Assembly (NCBI RefSeq): GCF_000015445.1
Contig: NC_008783.1
Location: forward strand, 1,363,001-1,427,000
Length of the DNA: 64,000 bases
Source: Bartonella bacilliformis KC583
GTDB lineage: Bacteria > Pseudomonadota > Alphaproteobacteria > Rhizobiales > Rhizobiaceae
Reading direction: 5' to 3'
In this document: positions 9,343 through 20,633 of the stretch, piece after piece
How positions within the stretch are numbered: position 1 is the stretch's first letter
Layout: every line of letters begins with the position of its first letter
Notes under the pieces: model-generated
Told to the model about the DNA's origin: nothing
Seen by the model: only the letters and a program-made list of their open reading frames with translations
Databases searched by the model: none
Program-made: the position numbers and the translations under genes

Positions 9343-10272
9343 ATGGCATTGCGACTAAGTTTTATGGGAACACCTGATTTTGCTGTTCCTGTTTTACATG
9401 CTTTGTTAAACGCAGGTCATGATATTGTAGCTGTTTATAGCCAACCTCCACGCCCAGCAGGACGGCGGGGTCTTCAGCTAGTTTCTTCACCTGTTCAAAA
9501 TGCCGCAGAAGCAAAGTCCATTCCCGTTTTTACCCCTCAAAGTCTTAAAACAGCTGAAGAGCAAGCACGATTTGCAGCCCTATCCGTCGATGCTGCTGTC
9601 GTTGTTGCTTATGGAATACTTCTACCAAAAGCTATTCTCGAAGCACCACGTTTTGGTTGTTTTAATGCCCATGCTTCATTATTACCACGCTGGCGTGGTG
9701 CAGCACCTATTCAGCGTGCAATTATGGCTGGTGACAAAGAAACTGGCATGATGATTATGCAAATGAATGAAGGGCTTGACACAGGACCCATTGCTTTATC
9801 TCGTTCTATTGCTATCACTGAAAATATCACCGCAGCTGAACTGTCAGATAAACTTTCACATATGGGAGCAGAACTCATCGTAGAAGCTTTATCTGCTCTT
9901 GAAAAAGGTCAACTCACATTGACCCCGCAATCACTCGAAGGCGTATCCTATGCCTCCAAAATCAAAAAAGAAGAAACCCAAATTGATTGGACAAAATCCG
10001 CAGAAGTTATTCACAAATATATCTGCGCGCTCTCTCCCTATCCTGGTTGCTGGTGCACAATGACTATCGGTGGCAAGCCAGAACGGGTAAAAATTCTTGG
10101 CAGTCGCTTAGCCACAGGAGATTCTCTTGGGATCGGTCGAATAGAAGCTGGACATTTGATTATCCATTGTGGACAAGGACGAATAGAAATAACCCACCTC
10201 CAAAGAGCCGGTAGTAGAATTCTTGATAGTTCAACATTTTTGCGTGGTGCTAATATTTCTGCAGTTTTCTGA
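9343..10272 (+). CDS. fmt: Methionyl-tRNA formyltransferase
   Basis: Formylates initiator Met-tRNA using 10-formyl-tetrahydrofolate; 309 residues, normal length. N-terminal catalytic Rossmann domain with FMGTPDFAVP, catalytic Asn108 and His110 in the segment FNAHASLLPRWRGAAP, and Asp146 in GLDTGPI. The C-terminal OB-fold domain (about 205-305) contacts tRNA. The ATG abuts the def stop codon and the TGA ends one base before the truA ATG, so the three genes are co-transcribed and translationally coupled. Confidence 0.97.
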   Translation: MALRLSFMGTPDFAVPVLHALLNAGHDIVAVYSQPPRPAGRRGLQLVSSPVQNAAEAKSIPVFTPQSLKTAEEQARFAALSVDAAVVVAYGILLPKAILEAPRFGCFNAHASLLPRWRGAAPIQRAIMAGDKETGMMIMQMNEGLDTGPIALSRSIAITENITAAELSDKLSHMGAELIVEALSALEKGQLTLTPQSLEGVSYASKIKKEETQIDWTKSAEVIHKYICALSPYPGCWCTMTIGGKPERVKILGSRLATGDSLGIGRIEAGHLIIHCGQGRIEITHLQRAGSRILDSSTFLRGANISAVF

Positions 10273-10273
10273 T

Positions 10274-11017
10274 ATGGCACGTTTTAAACTTACCCTTGAA
10301 TATGATGGATCAAATTACGCTGGCTGGCAACGCCAAGCAGAACTTCGTACCGTGCAAGGTGCTGTTGAACAAGCTATTTTTCACTTTAGCGGCCAACAAC
10401 TCACCATTACAACAGCAGGAAGAACCGATGCTGGTGTGCATGCTACCGGGCAAGTTGCTCATGTTGATTTTGAAAAAGACTGGCATGTGAATACGATACA
10501 TAATGCGCTTAATGCTCATTTACGGCAACAAGGCGACAATATTGCTATCTTAAATGTAGAAAATATTCCCGATAGCTTTGATGCACGATTATCTGCAGTT
10601 AAACGTCATTATCTTTTTAAAATTCTCAACCGTCGTGCACCGCCAGCTTTAAACGCCAAACGCGTATGGTGGCTGCCGAGACCTCTGAATGCCGATGCGA
10701 TGCATAAAGCCGCACAAAAACTTGTAGGAAAACACGATTTTACGACTTTCCGATCAGCACACTGCCAAGCTAAAAGTCCTATTCGCACTCTTGAATGTCT
10801 GGATGTTCAAAGAGAAGGAGAAGAAATTTTTCTTTATGCACGAGCCCGCTCTTTTCTTCATCATCAAATCCGTTCATTTGCGGGAAGCCTTATGGAAGTT
10901 GGTATAGGACGCTGGACAGCTCAAGATCTTGAAGAAGCCCTCCATGCTAAAGATCGCGCACGCTGTGGCATGGTTGCACCTCCTTCAGGCCTTTATTTGA
11001 CACAAGTTGATTATTAG
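10274..11017 (+). CDS. truA: tRNA pseudouridine(38-40) synthase TruA
   Basis: Converts uridines 38-40 of the anticodon arm to pseudouridine; 247 residues. The catalytic Asp52 lies in the motif GRTDAGVHATGQ. Other family segments are YDGSNYAGWQRQ near the start and FLHHQIRSFAGSLMEVG near the C-terminus. The start at 10274 is chosen because family homology begins with MARFKLTLEYDG. An upstream extension would overlap fmt by 50 bp and is unlikely. It is the last gene of def-fmt-truA; a small palindrome follows and the next gene is convergent. Confidence 0.96.
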   Translation: MARFKLTLEYDGSNYAGWQRQAELRTVQGAVEQAIFHFSGQQLTITTAGRTDAGVHATGQVAHVDFEKDWHVNTIHNALNAHLRQQGDNIAILNVENIPDSFDARLSAVKRHYLFKILNRRAPPALNAKRVWWLPRPLNADAMHKAAQKLVGKHDFTTFRSAHCQAKSPIRTLECLDVQREGEEIFLYARARSFLHHQIRSFAGSLMEVGIGRWTAQDLEEALHAKDRARCGMVAPPSGLYLTQVDY

Positions 11018-11026
11018 CACATTTCA

Positions 11027-11040
11027 GAGAATTTATTCTC
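11027..11040. terminator. Weak bidirectional hairpin between truA and the LOG-family gene
   Basis: GAGAAT-TT-ATTCTC is a perfect palindrome located between two convergent genes. The stem is AT-rich and the loop very short, with no T-run, so terminator function is only suggested by position. Confidence 0.3.
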
Positions 11041-11049
11041 AAACTGTCA

Positions 11050-11868
11050 TTAAGCAAGCTGATAAAAAGAACGAATTTCTTCAAACGCTTCTGCTGCTGT
11101 ATCAACAAATGTCAACAAATCTATGTCCGTAGGAGAAATCACCCCTTGCTCAGATAAGTAATCAAAATTGATAAGATTTTTCCAAAATTTCTTACCAAAC
11201 ATTAAAATTGGAACCTTTTGCATACGTCTTGTTTGCATAAGAGTTAAAGCTTCAAAAAGCTCATCCAAAGTCCCAAATCCCCCTGGAAAAACAGCCAATG
11301 CCTTCGCCCGTATTAAAAAATGCGTTTTGCGCATTGTTAAATAATGAAAATTAAAACACAAATGCGGAGACACATAAATATTGGGTGTTTGCTCATGAGG
11401 CAAAACAACATTCAAACCTATCGTTGGAGCATCAACATCAACAGCACCACGATTTCCTGCTTCCATAACCCCAGGCCCTCCCCCTGTGACAATCACAAAT
11501 TCGCGATACCCTGTGGTAGCAGAATAGCGCGAACATAAACGTGCAAACTCTCTTGCTTCATCATAATATTGTGACATTGTTTGCAAATTTTTCTTTTGCG
11601 TTTCATTTTTTGCTGTCCAAGCATCTTGCCCAGGTTCAGGAATTCTGGCCCCACCGAATATAACAACTGTTGATTCAATATCACATTCCTGAAGCACTAT
11701 TTCTGGCTTTAAAAATTCAAGGCCAATACGTTGTGAACGCAATTCAGGGCGCATCATAAATTCCTGATCTACATAAGCTAAACGATACGTTAGCGAACGC
11801 ATTTGTGGTGTATTAGACACTTTATCACCTATTCTCTCATTGTTGCGGATGGGAAAGCTTTTTTTCAT
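11050..11868 (-). CDS. LOG-family protein (putative nucleoside 5'-monophosphate phosphoribohydrolase)
   Basis: Member of the LOG/TIGR00730 family, 272 residues, related to cytokinin riboside 5'-monophosphate phosphoribohydrolases and often mislabelled lysine decarboxylase. The nucleotide-binding signature GGGPGVMEAGNRGA (about 140) and the catalytic PGGFGTLDELFE (about 205) are both intact. An N-terminal extension of about 70 residues (LTYRLAYVDQEFMMRPELRSQ) is shared by rhizobial homologues as far as I recall. Product role in this organism is unknown: it may be nucleotide salvage rather than hormone synthesis. The gene is convergent with truA and divergent from dapD. A homopolymer-rich start (AAAAAAAGC after ATG) encodes MKKSF. 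Confidence 0.85.
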   Translation of the reverse strand: MKKSFPIRNNERIGDKVSNTPQMRSLTYRLAYVDQEFMMRPELRSQRIGLEFLKPEIVLQECDIESTVVIFGGARIPEPGQDAWTAKNETQKKNLQTMSQYYDEAREFARLCSRYSATTGYREFVIVTGGGPGVMEAGNRGAVDVDAPTIGLNVVLPHEQTPNIYVSPHLCFNFHYLTMRKTHFLIRAKALAVFPGGFGTLDELFEALTLMQTRRMQKVPILMFGKKFWKNLINFDYLSEQGVISPTDIDLLTFVDTAAEAFEEIRSFYQLA

Positions 11869-12001
11869 CTTTTTTTAGCCTTTTCTATACCTCTGTCTTG
11901 ATCTTGTACCCTTTTTGAATCCTTTTATTGACCGCATACACTATAGATCATAATAATAATACAGATACGATGCTTTAAACTTGTTTAACGGAACTTTAGC
12001 T

Positions 12002-12850
12002 ATGACCGATTTGATACAACTTAAAATGATTATTGAAAAAGCATTTAATAATCACGATTCTCTTAACACAGCGACAAAAGGAGAAATCCGTGACAGTGTT
12101 GAGTATACCCTAAACCTTTTAGATAAAGGTGAAATTCGTGTTGCAGAACGCCAAGAAAACGGCCAATGGCATGTTCACGAATGGTTGAAAAAAGCAGTTC
12201 TTATGTCCTTTCGGCTTAATCCTATGCATATAATTTCTGGTGGTGCAAATGAATCATTTTGGTGGGATAAAATACCTTCAAAATTTTCTGGTTGGCAGGA
12301 AACTGATTTTAAAAAAGCTAATTTTCGCTCAGTTCCTGGAGCCATTGTACGCCATTCTGCTTATATTGCATCCAATGTCATCTTGATGCCATCCTTTGTT
12401 AATCTTGGTGCTTATGTAGATGAGGAAACGATGATTGATACATGGGCAACTGTTGGTTCTTGCGCACAAATTGGTAAACATGTTCACCTTTCTGGTGGAG
12501 TGGGCATTGGAGGTGTTTTAGAGCCACTACAAGCAAGCCCAACAATTATTGAAGATCATTGTTTTATCGGTGCACGTTCTGAAGTTGTTGAAGGATGTAT
12601 TATCCGTGAAGGTTCTGTTTTAGGCATGGGAGTCTTTATTGGAAAATCTACAAAAATTATCGACCGATCAACAGGTGAAGTGTTTATAGGTGAAGTGCCA
12701 GCTTATTCAGTTGTCGTTCCAGGTTCTCTCCCTGGAAAACCATTACCAAACGGTGAAGCAGGTCCCAACCTTTACTGCGCTGTTATTGTTAAACGGGTTG
12801 ATCAAAAAACACGAGAAAAAACATCGATTAATGATCTCTTGCGTGACTAA
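12002..12850 (+). CDS. dapD: 2,3,4,5-tetrahydropyridine-2,6-dicarboxylate N-succinyltransferase
   Basis: Step in the succinylase branch of diaminopimelate/lysine synthesis: transfers succinyl from succinyl-CoA to tetrahydrodipicolinate. The product is 282 residues with a helical N-terminal domain (about 1-95) and a left-handed beta-helix of hexapeptide repeats (about 100-250: [48 protein letters not shown]). I chose the ATG at 12002 ([15 protein letters not shown]), which matches the family and has GGAA upstream. The longer frame begins with TTG. The partner enzyme DapE is encoded at 29.5 kb rather than next door. Products feed peptidoglycan synthesis. Confidence 0.96.
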   Translation: MTDLIQLKMIIEKAFNNHDSLNTATKGEIRDSVEYTLNLLDKGEIRVAERQENGQWHVHEWLKKAVLMSFRLNPMHIISGGANESFWWDKIPSKFSGWQETDFKKANFRSVPGAIVRHSAYIASNVILMPSFVNLGAYVDEETMIDTWATVGSCAQIGKHVHLSGGVGIGGVLEPLQASPTIIEDHCFIGARSEVVEGCIIREGSVLGMGVFIGKSTKIIDRSTGEVFIGEVPAYSVVVPGSLPGKPLPNGEAGPNLYCAVIVKRVDQKTREKTSINDLLRD

Positions 12851-12933
12851 AAAACTCTCAAATACCTAAGAATGAGCAGTACAGTAAGCAGTGAACCAAT
12901 AAAGTAAAAAAGGAAATTTTTTCTATTTTTTGA

Positions 12934-14739
12934 CTATTTATCCATTTTTAGTGCTTGAATAAAAGCTGATTGCGGAATTGTCACCTTTCCAAACTGGCGC
13001 ATACGTTTTTTGCCCTCTTTTTGCTTTTCTAACAGTTTGCGCTTACGGGTAACATCACCACCATAACATTTTGCTGTCACATCTTTGCGCAATGCACGAA
13101 TTGTTTCACGTGCAATAATTTTACCACCAATGGCTGCTTGAATTGGAATCTGAAAAATATGTTGCGGAATAAGATCTTTTAGTTTTTCACACATGGAACG
13201 CCCACGCTTTTCTGCTATGCTGCGGTGTACCAGCATCGACAATGCATCAATCGGTTCTCCATTAACCAAAATAGACATTTTGACTAAATCCCCTTCAGCA
13301 TAATCTGTCATCTGATAATCAAAAGAAGCATATCCTTTCGAAAGTGACTTTAAACGGTCATAAAAATCGAACACTACCTCATTTAAGGGTAAATCATAGG
13401 TTACCATAGCACGCGTCCCAACATAGCTCAAACTAACTTGTAACCCACGTCGTTCTTGGCAAAGTGCTAAAACTGATCCCAAATAATCATCAGGTGTCAT
13501 AATTGTTGCACGAATCCATGGTTCTTCAATGGAAGAAATTTTAACAATATCAGGCATATCAGCTGGATTATGCAATTCCTTAACAGAACCGTTATTCATA
13601 TTCATGCGATAAACAACTGAAGGCGCTGTCGCAATTAAATCCAAATTAAATTCGCGTTCTAACCGTTCTTGAATAATCTCAAGATGAAGAAGCCCCAAAA
13701 AGCCACAACGAAAACCAAAACCCAAAGCCGCTGATGTTTCCATCTCAAAAGAAAAGCTAGCGTCATTTAAACGCAACTTTCCCATGGCGATACGTAAATC
13801 TTCAAAATGGGCTGCATCAACTGGAAAAAGACCACAAAAAACAACCGGCTGAACAGGTTTAAAACCTGGTAAAATCTCTTCACAAGCGCGTCGCTCTTCA
13901 GTGATTGTATCCCCAACACGCGTATCGGCAACTTCACGAATAGAAGCCGTGATAAAACCAATCTCTCCTGGCCCTAATTCATCAACCTGAACCATTTTGG
14001 GAGTAAATACTCCAACCCGTTCAACTGGATATTTTGCGCCTGTACCCATCATGCGGATAATTTGGCCTTTTTTCAAGACACCATCAATCACGCGCACCAA
14101 AACAATAACACCAAGATAAGCATCATACCAGCTATCAACCAACATCGCCTTTAAAGGTTTGGTAACATCACCAATGCTAGGAGGTGGCAATTGCATTACA
14201 ATTGCTTCTAAGACATCAATAACACCTAAACCTGTTTTTGCTGATATTTCTACTGCTTCAGATGCATCAATGCCGATCACATCTTCGATTTGCTTTTTCA
14301 CACGCTCAGGTTCTGCAGCAGGGAGATCCACCTTATTGAGAACAACAACTAATTCATGATTATTATCAATAGCTTGGTAAACATTTGCTAACGTTTGTGC
14401 TTCCACCCCTTGGCTAGCATCTACCACCAGCAATGACCCCTCACAAGCTGCCAATGAACGCGATACCTCATAAGCAAAATCAACATGGCCAGGTGTATCA
14501 ATAAGATTTAAGATGTATGTTTCACCATTTTTTGCTTTATAGCGCAAGCGTACTGTTTGCGCTTTAATCGTAATGCCACGTTCACGCTCAATATCCATAG
14601 AATCAAGTACTTGATCCTTCATCTCTCGTGTTTCAAGGCCTCCTGTCATTTGAATTAAACGATCAGCCAAAGTTGATTTGCCGTGGTCAATGTGAGCCAC
14701 AATGGAGAAATTACGGATATAATTACGATCTATTGTCAT
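12934..14739 (-). CDS. lepA: Elongation factor 4 (LepA)
   Basis: Ribosome-dependent GTPase involved in translation under stress and 30S biogenesis; 601 residues. The G domain shows [14 protein letters not shown] (G1), DTPGHVDF (G3) and NKVDLPAA (G4). Domains II, III and V follow, then the LepA-specific C-terminal domain ([21 protein letters not shown]). The start at 14739 ([18 protein letters not shown]) is preferred because the longer frame to 14817 adds 26 residues with no family counterpart. Convergent with dapD across an 83-bp AT-rich gap. Nothing unusual. Confidence 0.95.
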   Translation of the reverse strand: MTIDRNYIRNFSIVAHIDHGKSTLADRLIQMTGGLETREMKDQVLDSMDIERERGITIKAQTVRLRYKAKNGETYILNLIDTPGHVDFAYEVSRSLAACEGSLLVVDASQGVEAQTLANVYQAIDNNHELVVVLNKVDLPAAEPERVKKQIEDVIGIDASEAVEISAKTGLGVIDVLEAIVMQLPPPSIGDVTKPLKAMLVDSWYDAYLGVIVLVRVIDGVLKKGQIIRMMGTGAKYPVERVGVFTPKMVQVDELGPGEIGFITASIREVADTRVGDTITEERRACEEILPGFKPVQPVVFCGLFPVDAAHFEDLRIAMGKLRLNDASFSFEMETSAALGFGFRCGFLGLLHLEIIQERLEREFNLDLIATAPSVVYRMNMNNGSVKELHNPADMPDIVKISSIEEPWIRATIMTPDDYLGSVLALCQERRGLQVSLSYVGTRAMVTYDLPLNEVVFDFYDRLKSLSKGYASFDYQMTDYAEGDLVKMSILVNGEPIDALSMLVHRSIAEKRGRSMCEKLKDLIPQHIFQIPIQAAIGGKIIARETIRALRKDVTAKCYGGDVTRKRKLLEKQKEGKKRMRQFGKVTIPQSAFIQALKMDK

Positions 14740-14950
14740 AGAGGGCGATTTAGCAAAGAATAACACAAAACGCAAAGACCAATTATCCCCCCTCTTAAGA
14801 GCCTTGAAAAATATCAAAAAAATTGACTAATAAAATTGCCCTATTTTAATTTTTACTCTTTTTAGAGCTCATAGATCTTTAAAAAATGTCACGCACTGAC
14901 TTTTTTCAGGAAACATTGTCGCACAAGAGAACGACCTAAAAACAAGAAAC

Positions 14951-15865
14951 CTAATCGATCTTTTTGACAATTTTATCTTTTTTACACCATTGTGAAGGTT
15001 GTAACTCTGATACTATAATCCCAATCAGAATGAGCAAACCACCTAATAAAGCAGAAGCAGATAAACGCTCACCAGCTAAACGCCCAACAATACCAGCCCA
15101 CACAGGTTCGCCTGCGTAAATAAGTGTTGCACGAGTAGGCAAAATAGATTTCTGTGCCCAATTCATTATTAATTGAATCACTGCACTCATAAGAGCTAAC
15201 GCTATACCTATATTGAACCACACCCATGAAAATTCAGGAATAGTTTCATCCATCAAAGGCATACAGAAAAATGAAAAAAGACCTCCAAAAAATAACTGTA
15301 TAACCGTTATACGCCGACTATCTACTTTGCTTGCGAAAAAACCTATCAGAATAATTTCTACAGCAATTGCTACAGCTCCTAACAGGGTGAGAATTTCGCC
15401 TGTTGAAAAATTAATACCTTGTATCCCCTGCCCAGAAACAAGCATAAGCCCGATAAAAGCGAAAACGATACCAACCCAACTCGCTAAATGTGGGGTTTTT
15501 TTTAAAAAAATCCATTGCAATACTGGTACCACCGGCACATAAAGCGCCGTAATAAAAGCTGACTGACTACTGATAATCGTCTGAAGTCCTGCTGTTTGTA
15601 AAACATAACCAAGAAACATTCCCAGACCAATACACATACCAGCAAAAATTTCATAAATGGTTATGCCTTTCATCGATCGCCAAAAAATCATCCCAGAGAT
15701 AAGTGCTGCAACCATAAAACGAAATCCTACAAAAAAAAGGGGACCGCTATAACGTACCGCAATATGGATGATTAAAAATGTAATACCCCAGAGCATTGTT
15801 GCAGCACACAAGGCCAATTCTTGCTTACTTAATAAAGGGTATTTAAACTGTTTTATTCTGGCCAT
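14951..15865 (-). CDS. EamA/DMT-family transporter
   Basis: Inner-membrane permease of the drug/metabolite transporter superfamily, 304 residues with about ten transmembrane helices arranged as two EamA repeats (about 15-145 and 160-290). Substrate is unknown; relatives export amino acids or metabolites. The ATG at 15865 is used; a GTG at 15877 preceded by AAGG is an alternative start adding four residues. It lies 34 bp downstream of argB on the same strand, so co-transcription is likely, though the family gives no firm metabolic link. A run of seven T followed by eight A in the coding strand (about 15496-15510) could be slippage-prone. Confidence 0.8.
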   Translation of the reverse strand: MARIKQFKYPLLSKQELALCAATMLWGITFLIIHIAVRYSGPLFFVGFRFMVAALISGMIFWRSMKGITIYEIFAGMCIGLGMFLGYVLQTAGLQTIISSQSAFITALYVPVVPVLQWIFLKKTPHLASWVGIVFAFIGLMLVSGQGIQGINFSTGEILTLLGAVAIAVEIILIGFFASKVDSRRITVIQLFFGGLFSFFCMPLMDETIPEFSWVWFNIGIALALMSAVIQLIMNWAQKSILPTRATLIYAGEPVWAGIVGRLAGERLSASALLGGLLILIGIIVSELQPSQWCKKDKIVKKID

Positions 15866-15899
15866 GAAAAGCTTCACCCTTAAACTTACTCCTTATATA

Positions 15900-16805
15900 T
15901 TACGAAATGATAAGCGTTCCGGCTCCATGCTCGGTAAATAATTCCAACAAAACAGGATGGGAGGTTTTGCCATTTAAAATAACCACACCCTCTACACCAC
16001 CTTGAATAGCGTTAATACAGGTTTCAACTTTTGGAATCATACCACCTGAAATTGTTCCATCTTTGATGAGATTTTTAGCTTCAGTAACTGTTAATTCTTT
16101 TAAAACCTTCCCCTCTTTATCCAGAACACCAGGCACATCTGTTAGAAACAAAAGGCGTTTAGCTTCCAAAGCTCCAGCAATTGCTCCTGCAAAAATATCA
16201 GCATTAATATTATAAGTTTTGCCATCACGACCCGGAGCAATAGGAGCAATAACCGGAATCATTTCAGAACACGCTAAAAAATCTAGCAATGTTCGATCAA
16301 TTTCAACAGGCTCACCAACAAATCCTAAGTCTAGAACACGTTCACTATTCGAATTAGGATCGATTACCGTTTTATGAACCTTTTCAGCAAAAACCATATT
16401 ACCATCCTTGCCGCAAAGTCCAATCGCCCATTCACCTTCAGCATTAATAAGCGCTACAATTTCTTTATTAATTGATCCTGCCAAAACCATTTCAACGACT
16501 TCAACGATCTTTTCATCCGTCACGCGTAAACCACTTTCAAACCGTGATTCGATCCCCATTTTCTTTAAAGTTTCAGCAATTCGTGGACCACCACCATGAA
16601 CGACAATAGGATTAACGCCAGATTGCTTCAATAAAGCAATATCACGTGCAAACGCCTGCCCTAAAGCGAGATTGCCCATAGCGTGTCCGCCATATTTTAT
16701 AACAACCGTTTCATTTTCATATTTTTGCATATAAGGTAAAGCAGATGACAAAAATGCCGCTTGTTTTTCCAAAACATCTACATCATTATTTGCAACATTA
16801 TCCAT
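15900..16805 (-). CDS. argB: Acetylglutamate kinase
   Basis: Phosphorylates N-acetylglutamate in arginine synthesis; 301 residues. The amino-acid-kinase fold is recognised by [10 protein letters not shown] (about 36-45), [16 protein letters not shown], and the C-terminal segment [21 protein letters not shown]. The ATG at 16805 follows GAGG at an 8-base distance; a TTG one codon upstream is less likely. In many Rhizobiales argB is preceded by the GTPase gene engB; here a 465-bp non-coding spacer precedes it. The only other arginine genes are outside the window. Assignment is firm. Confidence 0.96.
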   Translation of the reverse strand: MDNVANNDVDVLEKQAAFLSSALPYMQKYENETVVIKYGGHAMGNLALGQAFARDIALLKQSGVNPIVVHGGGPRIAETLKKMGIESRFESGLRVTDEKIVEVVEMVLAGSINKEIVALINAEGEWAIGLCGKDGNMVFAEKVHKTVIDPNSNSERVLDLGFVGEPVEIDRTLLDFLACSEMIPVIAPIAPGRDGKTYNINADIFAGAIAGALEAKRLLFLTDVPGVLDKEGKVLKELTVTEAKNLIKDGTISGGMIPKVETCINAIQGGVEGVVILNGKTSHPVLLELFTEHGAGTLIIS

Positions 16806-17270
16806 CAAAAGAACCTCTTTATTATTTTTTCCTTCTCTTAAAGGAGTTTAGGAAAATAAAAACAGATTTTAAAATAAATTTCTCTCTACTCAACCTATGA
16901 CAATCATCAATTTTTCCTTAAAACCGCTCCCTAAATATTCTTGAGATCAAACACAAGGAATTTCTTTCCTCATACTAATTCATACTGAAGAACTTTCAGG
17001 AAATACAGAATATCACTATCCGATAACCTTATTTATGAGCAAAAAATACGGAAGAATTTCGGAGAAACTGTGCACAATTAACAAACGAATGTGCATCATA
17101 TAATAAAAACGAAATATATGATACCGATTTATATTTTCTGTTCTCCATTTAAAACTTCAATGACTTTTTTGAAGAAAAATCTGCTTGTCTATTTGATCGA
17201 ATATTCTAACAAATCTTTTTTCAATCACACTGTGTATTTCTTATCACTTTCCTAAATTCACATAGATCCA
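16806..17270. other. Non-coding spacer between dnaJ and argB
   Basis: About 465 bp of very AT-rich sequence with stops in all frames. It should carry the end of the dnaJ transcript and the argB promoter. I see no hairpin with a T-run and no recognisable gene remnant. Confidence 0.6.
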
Positions 17271-18416
17271 TTAATGCTGACCAGAAATATTTTCAAAAAA
17301 TTCTTTCATACGCGAAAAAAAACCATGTGATTGTGGTGAATTTTCATGATTTGAAAGCTTATCAAATTGTTGTAACAATTCGCGTTGCTCTTGCGTCAAT
17401 TTCTGTGGTGTCTCAATGGTAATATGAATGTAAAGATCACCCCTTGCCTGTTGGCGCAATATAGGCATTCCTTTACCTTTAAGGCGGAATTGACGTCCAT
17501 TTTGTGTTCCTTCTGGTATTTTAACCCGTGATTGAATACCTTCAAGATCAGCAACCTCAAACTCTCCCCCTAAAGCAGCTGTAGTCATTGAAATAGGAAC
17601 GCGACAATGAAGATCTGCTCCTTCTCGTTGAAAAAATTCATGCGGCTTAATGGAAAGAAAAATATACAAATCACCCGCAGGACCACCACGACTGCCTGCA
17701 TCGCCTTCACCAGAAAGACGAATACGGGTCCCATCTTCAATACCCACTGGAATATTCACACGTAACGAACGTGTTTTTTCCACGCGCCTTGTCCCATGAC
17801 ATTTCGAACACGGATCTGTAATAATTTCGCCACGACCATGGCATTTTGAACATGTCCGTTCAATAGAAAAAAATCCCTGCGCAGCGCGTACACGTCCAGA
17901 TCCATGGCAAATTCCACAAGTTTGTGGCTTAGAACCTTTTTTTGCACCTGATCCTTCACAAGCATCACACATAATCAAACTTGGAATATTAATTTGCACA
18001 GTTTTTCCCGCAAAGGCTTCTTCCAATGTCACTTCCATATTATAGCTTAGATCTGCACCACGTTCACGACCATCGCTTCGTTTCCGGTACCCACCCCCCA
18101 TAACTTCGCCAAAGAAATCTTCAAAAATATCAGCAAATCCACCACTTGCAGAAAATCCACCGCCAAATGGGCCAGCTCCTCCACGACTATTGTTGTCAAA
18201 AGCCGCATGACCAAACTTATCATATGCAGCCCGCTTTTGAGGATCTTTTAGAACTTCATAAGCTTCACCGATTTCTTTGAATTTCTGTTCCGCTTCTTTA
18301 TCCCCTGGATTACGATCAGGATGATATTGCATTGCAAGTTTGCGAAAAGCAGATTTTAGCTTTTTATCATCACATTCACGTGTCACGCCAAGAACTGCAT
18401 AATAATCGACTTTCAT
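17271..18416 (-). CDS. dnaJ: Chaperone DnaJ
   Basis: Hsp40 co-chaperone that delivers substrates to DnaK and stimulates its ATPase; 381 residues. J domain (about 1-70) with the HPD motif in YHPDRNPGD, Gly/Phe-rich linker (about 75-115), zinc-binding region with four CxxCxGxG-type repeats (about 140-215: [32 protein letters not shown]; the last has Thr-Arg in place of Gly-x-Gly), then the C-terminal substrate-binding domains. Two adjacent ATGs are possible; the second has better spacing to AGGAATAT. It lies downstream of dnaK, separated by 157 bp that contain a hairpin. Confidence 0.96.
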   Translation of the reverse strand: MKVDYYAVLGVTRECDDKKLKSAFRKLAMQYHPDRNPGDKEAEQKFKEIGEAYEVLKDPQKRAAYDKFGHAAFDNNSRGGAGPFGGGFSASGGFADIFEDFFGEVMGGGYRKRSDGRERGADLSYNMEVTLEEAFAGKTVQINIPSLIMCDACEGSGAKKGSKPQTCGICHGSGRVRAAQGFFSIERTCSKCHGRGEIITDPCSKCHGTRRVEKTRSLRVNIPVGIEDGTRIRLSGEGDAGSRGGPAGDLYIFLSIKPHEFFQREGADLHCRVPISMTTAALGGEFEVADLEGIQSRVKIPEGTQNGRQFRLKGKGMPILRQQARGDLYIHITIETPQKLTQEQRELLQQFDKLSNHENSPQSHGFFSRMKEFFENISGQH

Positions 18417-18514
18417 CATATATTCCTGATAAATTTTCCGTTATTCATTTCATGAATAATATCTGTTTCAATGTATATTTGTCAGCAACAGAATGACAAC
18501 TGCTCCCCAACAAT

Positions 18515-18546
18515 AAACCCAGCCTCATATTTCACGGGCTGGGCTT
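18515..18546 (-). terminator. Hairpin between dnaK and dnaJ
   Basis: On the minus strand AAGCCCAGCC and GGCTGGGTTT form a 10-bp stem with a 12-base loop, followed by a T-rich stretch (ATTGTTG). It lies 28 bp after the dnaK stop. It may end most dnaK transcripts while letting some read through into dnaJ, or protect the dnaK 3' end. Confidence 0.65.
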
Positions 18547-18573
18547 ATTAACCTATCAATCCATTGGTTTCAA

Positions 18574-20469
18574 CTATTTCTTTTTATCATTAATTTCTTC
18601 GAAATCAGCATCAACCACATCATCATTTGCTGAATCTGCTACAGCATCAGCCTCTGCAGATGCATTCGAAGCCTCATACATAGCTTGTCCGAGCTTCATA
18701 CTGACTTCTGCTAATTTCTGCATTTTTGCTTTCACTTCTTCAGAATTGTCCCCGTCAAGAACAGCTTTCAAATCTGCTATTGCTGCTTCAATCTGACCTT
18801 TATCCTCAGCTGAGACCTTATCGCCATATTCAGTTAATGACTTTTCAGTTGAATGAATGAGGGCTTCTGCCTGATTTTTGGCTTCAACATTTTCACGACG
18901 CTTTTTATCCTCAGCAGCGTGTGATTCCGCATCTTTAACCATATTTTCAATATCAGCATCACTTAAACCACCTGATGCCTGAATACGAATCTGATGCTCC
19001 TTACCAGTGCCTTTATCCTTAGCCGAAACATTCACAATACCATTTGCGTCAATATCAAAAGTAACCTCAATCTGAGGAACACCACGCGGTGCTGGTGGAA
19101 TACCAACAAGGTCAAATTGAGCTAATAATTTGTTATCATTGGCCATTTCGCGTTCGCCTTGGAAAACACGAATAGTTACCGCATTTTGATTGTCATCAGC
19201 TGTTGAAAAAGTTTGAGATTTCTTAGTCGGAATGGTGGTATTACGTTCAATTAAACGTGTAAATACCCCTCCTAACGTTTCGATACCTAAAGAGAGAGGC
19301 GTAACATCCAGAAGCAAAACATCTTTCACGTCACCTTGCAAAACCCCACCCTGAATTGCTGCACCCATCGCTACAACTTCATCAGGATTGACGCCTTTGT
19401 GGGGATCTTTACCGAAGAAGTTTTGCACTACTTCTTGAATCTTAGGCATGCGAGTCATACCACCCACCAAAACAACTTCGTCAATCTCACCAGCACGTAA
19501 TCCTGCATCTTTCAATGCAGCTTTACAAGGTTCGATCGTGCGCTGCACCAAATCATCAACGAGAGATTCAAATTTTGCTCGGGTTAATTTCATCGTTAAG
19601 TGCTTAGGACCAGACTGGTCAGCGGTGATAAACGGTAAATTAACTTCAGTTTGCTGTGAAGAAGAAAGCTCAATTTTTGCTTTTTCTGCTGCTTCTTTCA
19701 AACGCTGTAAAGCCAATTTATCATTTTTGAGATCAATTCCTTGTTCTTTCTTAAACTCATCGGCAAAATAGCTCACCAAGCACATGTCAAAGTCTTCACC
19801 ACCTAAGAACGTATCCCCATTGGTTGACTTAACCTCAAAAACGCCATCTCCGATTTCAAGCACAGAAATATCAAACGTACCACCACCAAGATCGTACACA
19901 GCAATAGTTTTGCCATCTTTCTTATCCAAACCATAAGCCAAAGCAGCAGCTGTGGGCTCATTAATGATCCGTAACACTTCAAGCCCAGCAATTTTACCAG
20001 CATCTTTGGTAGCCTGACGCTGTGCATCATTGAAATAAGCAGGAACAGTGATAACAGCTTGCTCAACCTTTTCACCAAGATAAGATTCCGCTGTTTCTTT
20101 CATTTTTTGCAAAATCATTGCTGAAATTTGTGATGGAGAATATTTTTTACTGTTTTCCTCAACCCATGCGTCACCATTGTCACCTTTAACAATTTTGTAA
20201 GGTACAAGCGCTTTATCTTTCTCAACCATGGGATCATCAAAGCGGCGTCCAATCAAACGCTTAACTGCAAAAACTGTTCCTTCAGGGTTGGTAACTGCCT
20301 GTCGTTTAGCAGGTTGCCCCACAAGTCGTTCACCACTATCAGTAAAAGCAACAACAGAAGGCGTTGTCCGTGCTCCTTCTGAATTTTCAATAACCTTTGC
20401 ATTTTTGCCATCCATGACAGCAACACAAGAGTTGGTCGTCCCCAAATCAATACCAATTACTTTTGCCAT
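18574..20469 (-). CDS. dnaK: Chaperone DnaK (Hsp70)
   Basis: ATP-dependent Hsp70 chaperone of 631 residues. The nucleotide-binding domain starts [19 protein letters not shown] and includes [22 protein letters not shown] and [14 protein letters not shown]. The substrate-binding domain begins near residue 390 ([14 protein letters not shown]), and the helical lid ends in an Asp/Glu-rich tail ([16 protein letters not shown]). The ATG follows GGAG at eight bases. It precedes dnaJ on the same strand. Upstream is a candidate sigma-32-type promoter (20605-20633) and no CIRCE element, which fits the decay of hrcA at 26 kb. Confidence 0.98.
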   Translation of the reverse strand: MAKVIGIDLGTTNSCVAVMDGKNAKVIENSEGARTTPSVVAFTDSGERLVGQPAKRQAVTNPEGTVFAVKRLIGRRFDDPMVEKDKALVPYKIVKGDNGDAWVEENSKKYSPSQISAMILQKMKETAESYLGEKVEQAVITVPAYFNDAQRQATKDAGKIAGLEVLRIINEPTAAALAYGLDKKDGKTIAVYDLGGGTFDISVLEIGDGVFEVKSTNGDTFLGGEDFDMCLVSYFADEFKKEQGIDLKNDKLALQRLKEAAEKAKIELSSSQQTEVNLPFITADQSGPKHLTMKLTRAKFESLVDDLVQRTIEPCKAALKDAGLRAGEIDEVVLVGGMTRMPKIQEVVQNFFGKDPHKGVNPDEVVAMGAAIQGGVLQGDVKDVLLLDVTPLSLGIETLGGVFTRLIERNTTIPTKKSQTFSTADDNQNAVTIRVFQGEREMANDNKLLAQFDLVGIPPAPRGVPQIEVTFDIDANGIVNVSAKDKGTGKEHQIRIQASGGLSDADIENMVKDAESHAAEDKKRRENVEAKNQAEALIHSTEKSLTEYGDKVSAEDKGQIEAAIADLKAVLDGDNSEEVKAKMQKLAEVSMKLGQAMYEASNASAEADAVADSANDDVVDADFEEINDKKK

Positions 20470-20604
20470 ATTTTAATCTCCATTCAGCAAGCTGTCTAAA
20501 TCTTTATTAAGCATCTTTCCAAAACAGCTCCTTATTATTCAACGCCCATATTTAACTCCAAATCACATACAATAATTTGAGAATCACAACGAGTCTTTTT
20601 TGGT

Positions 20605-20633
20605 ATATAAGAACAGCCTTTCATCCCTACAAG
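20605..20633 (-). promoter_or_regulatory. Candidate heat-shock (RpoH-type) promoter for dnaK
   Basis: On the minus strand CTTG (20633-20630), an 18-base gap and CTTATAT (20611-20605) match the alphaproteobacterial sigma-32 pattern CTTG-N16-18-CYTATnT. It lies about 135 bp upstream of the dnaK ATG. Promoter activity is inferred from the pattern only. Confidence 0.45.
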
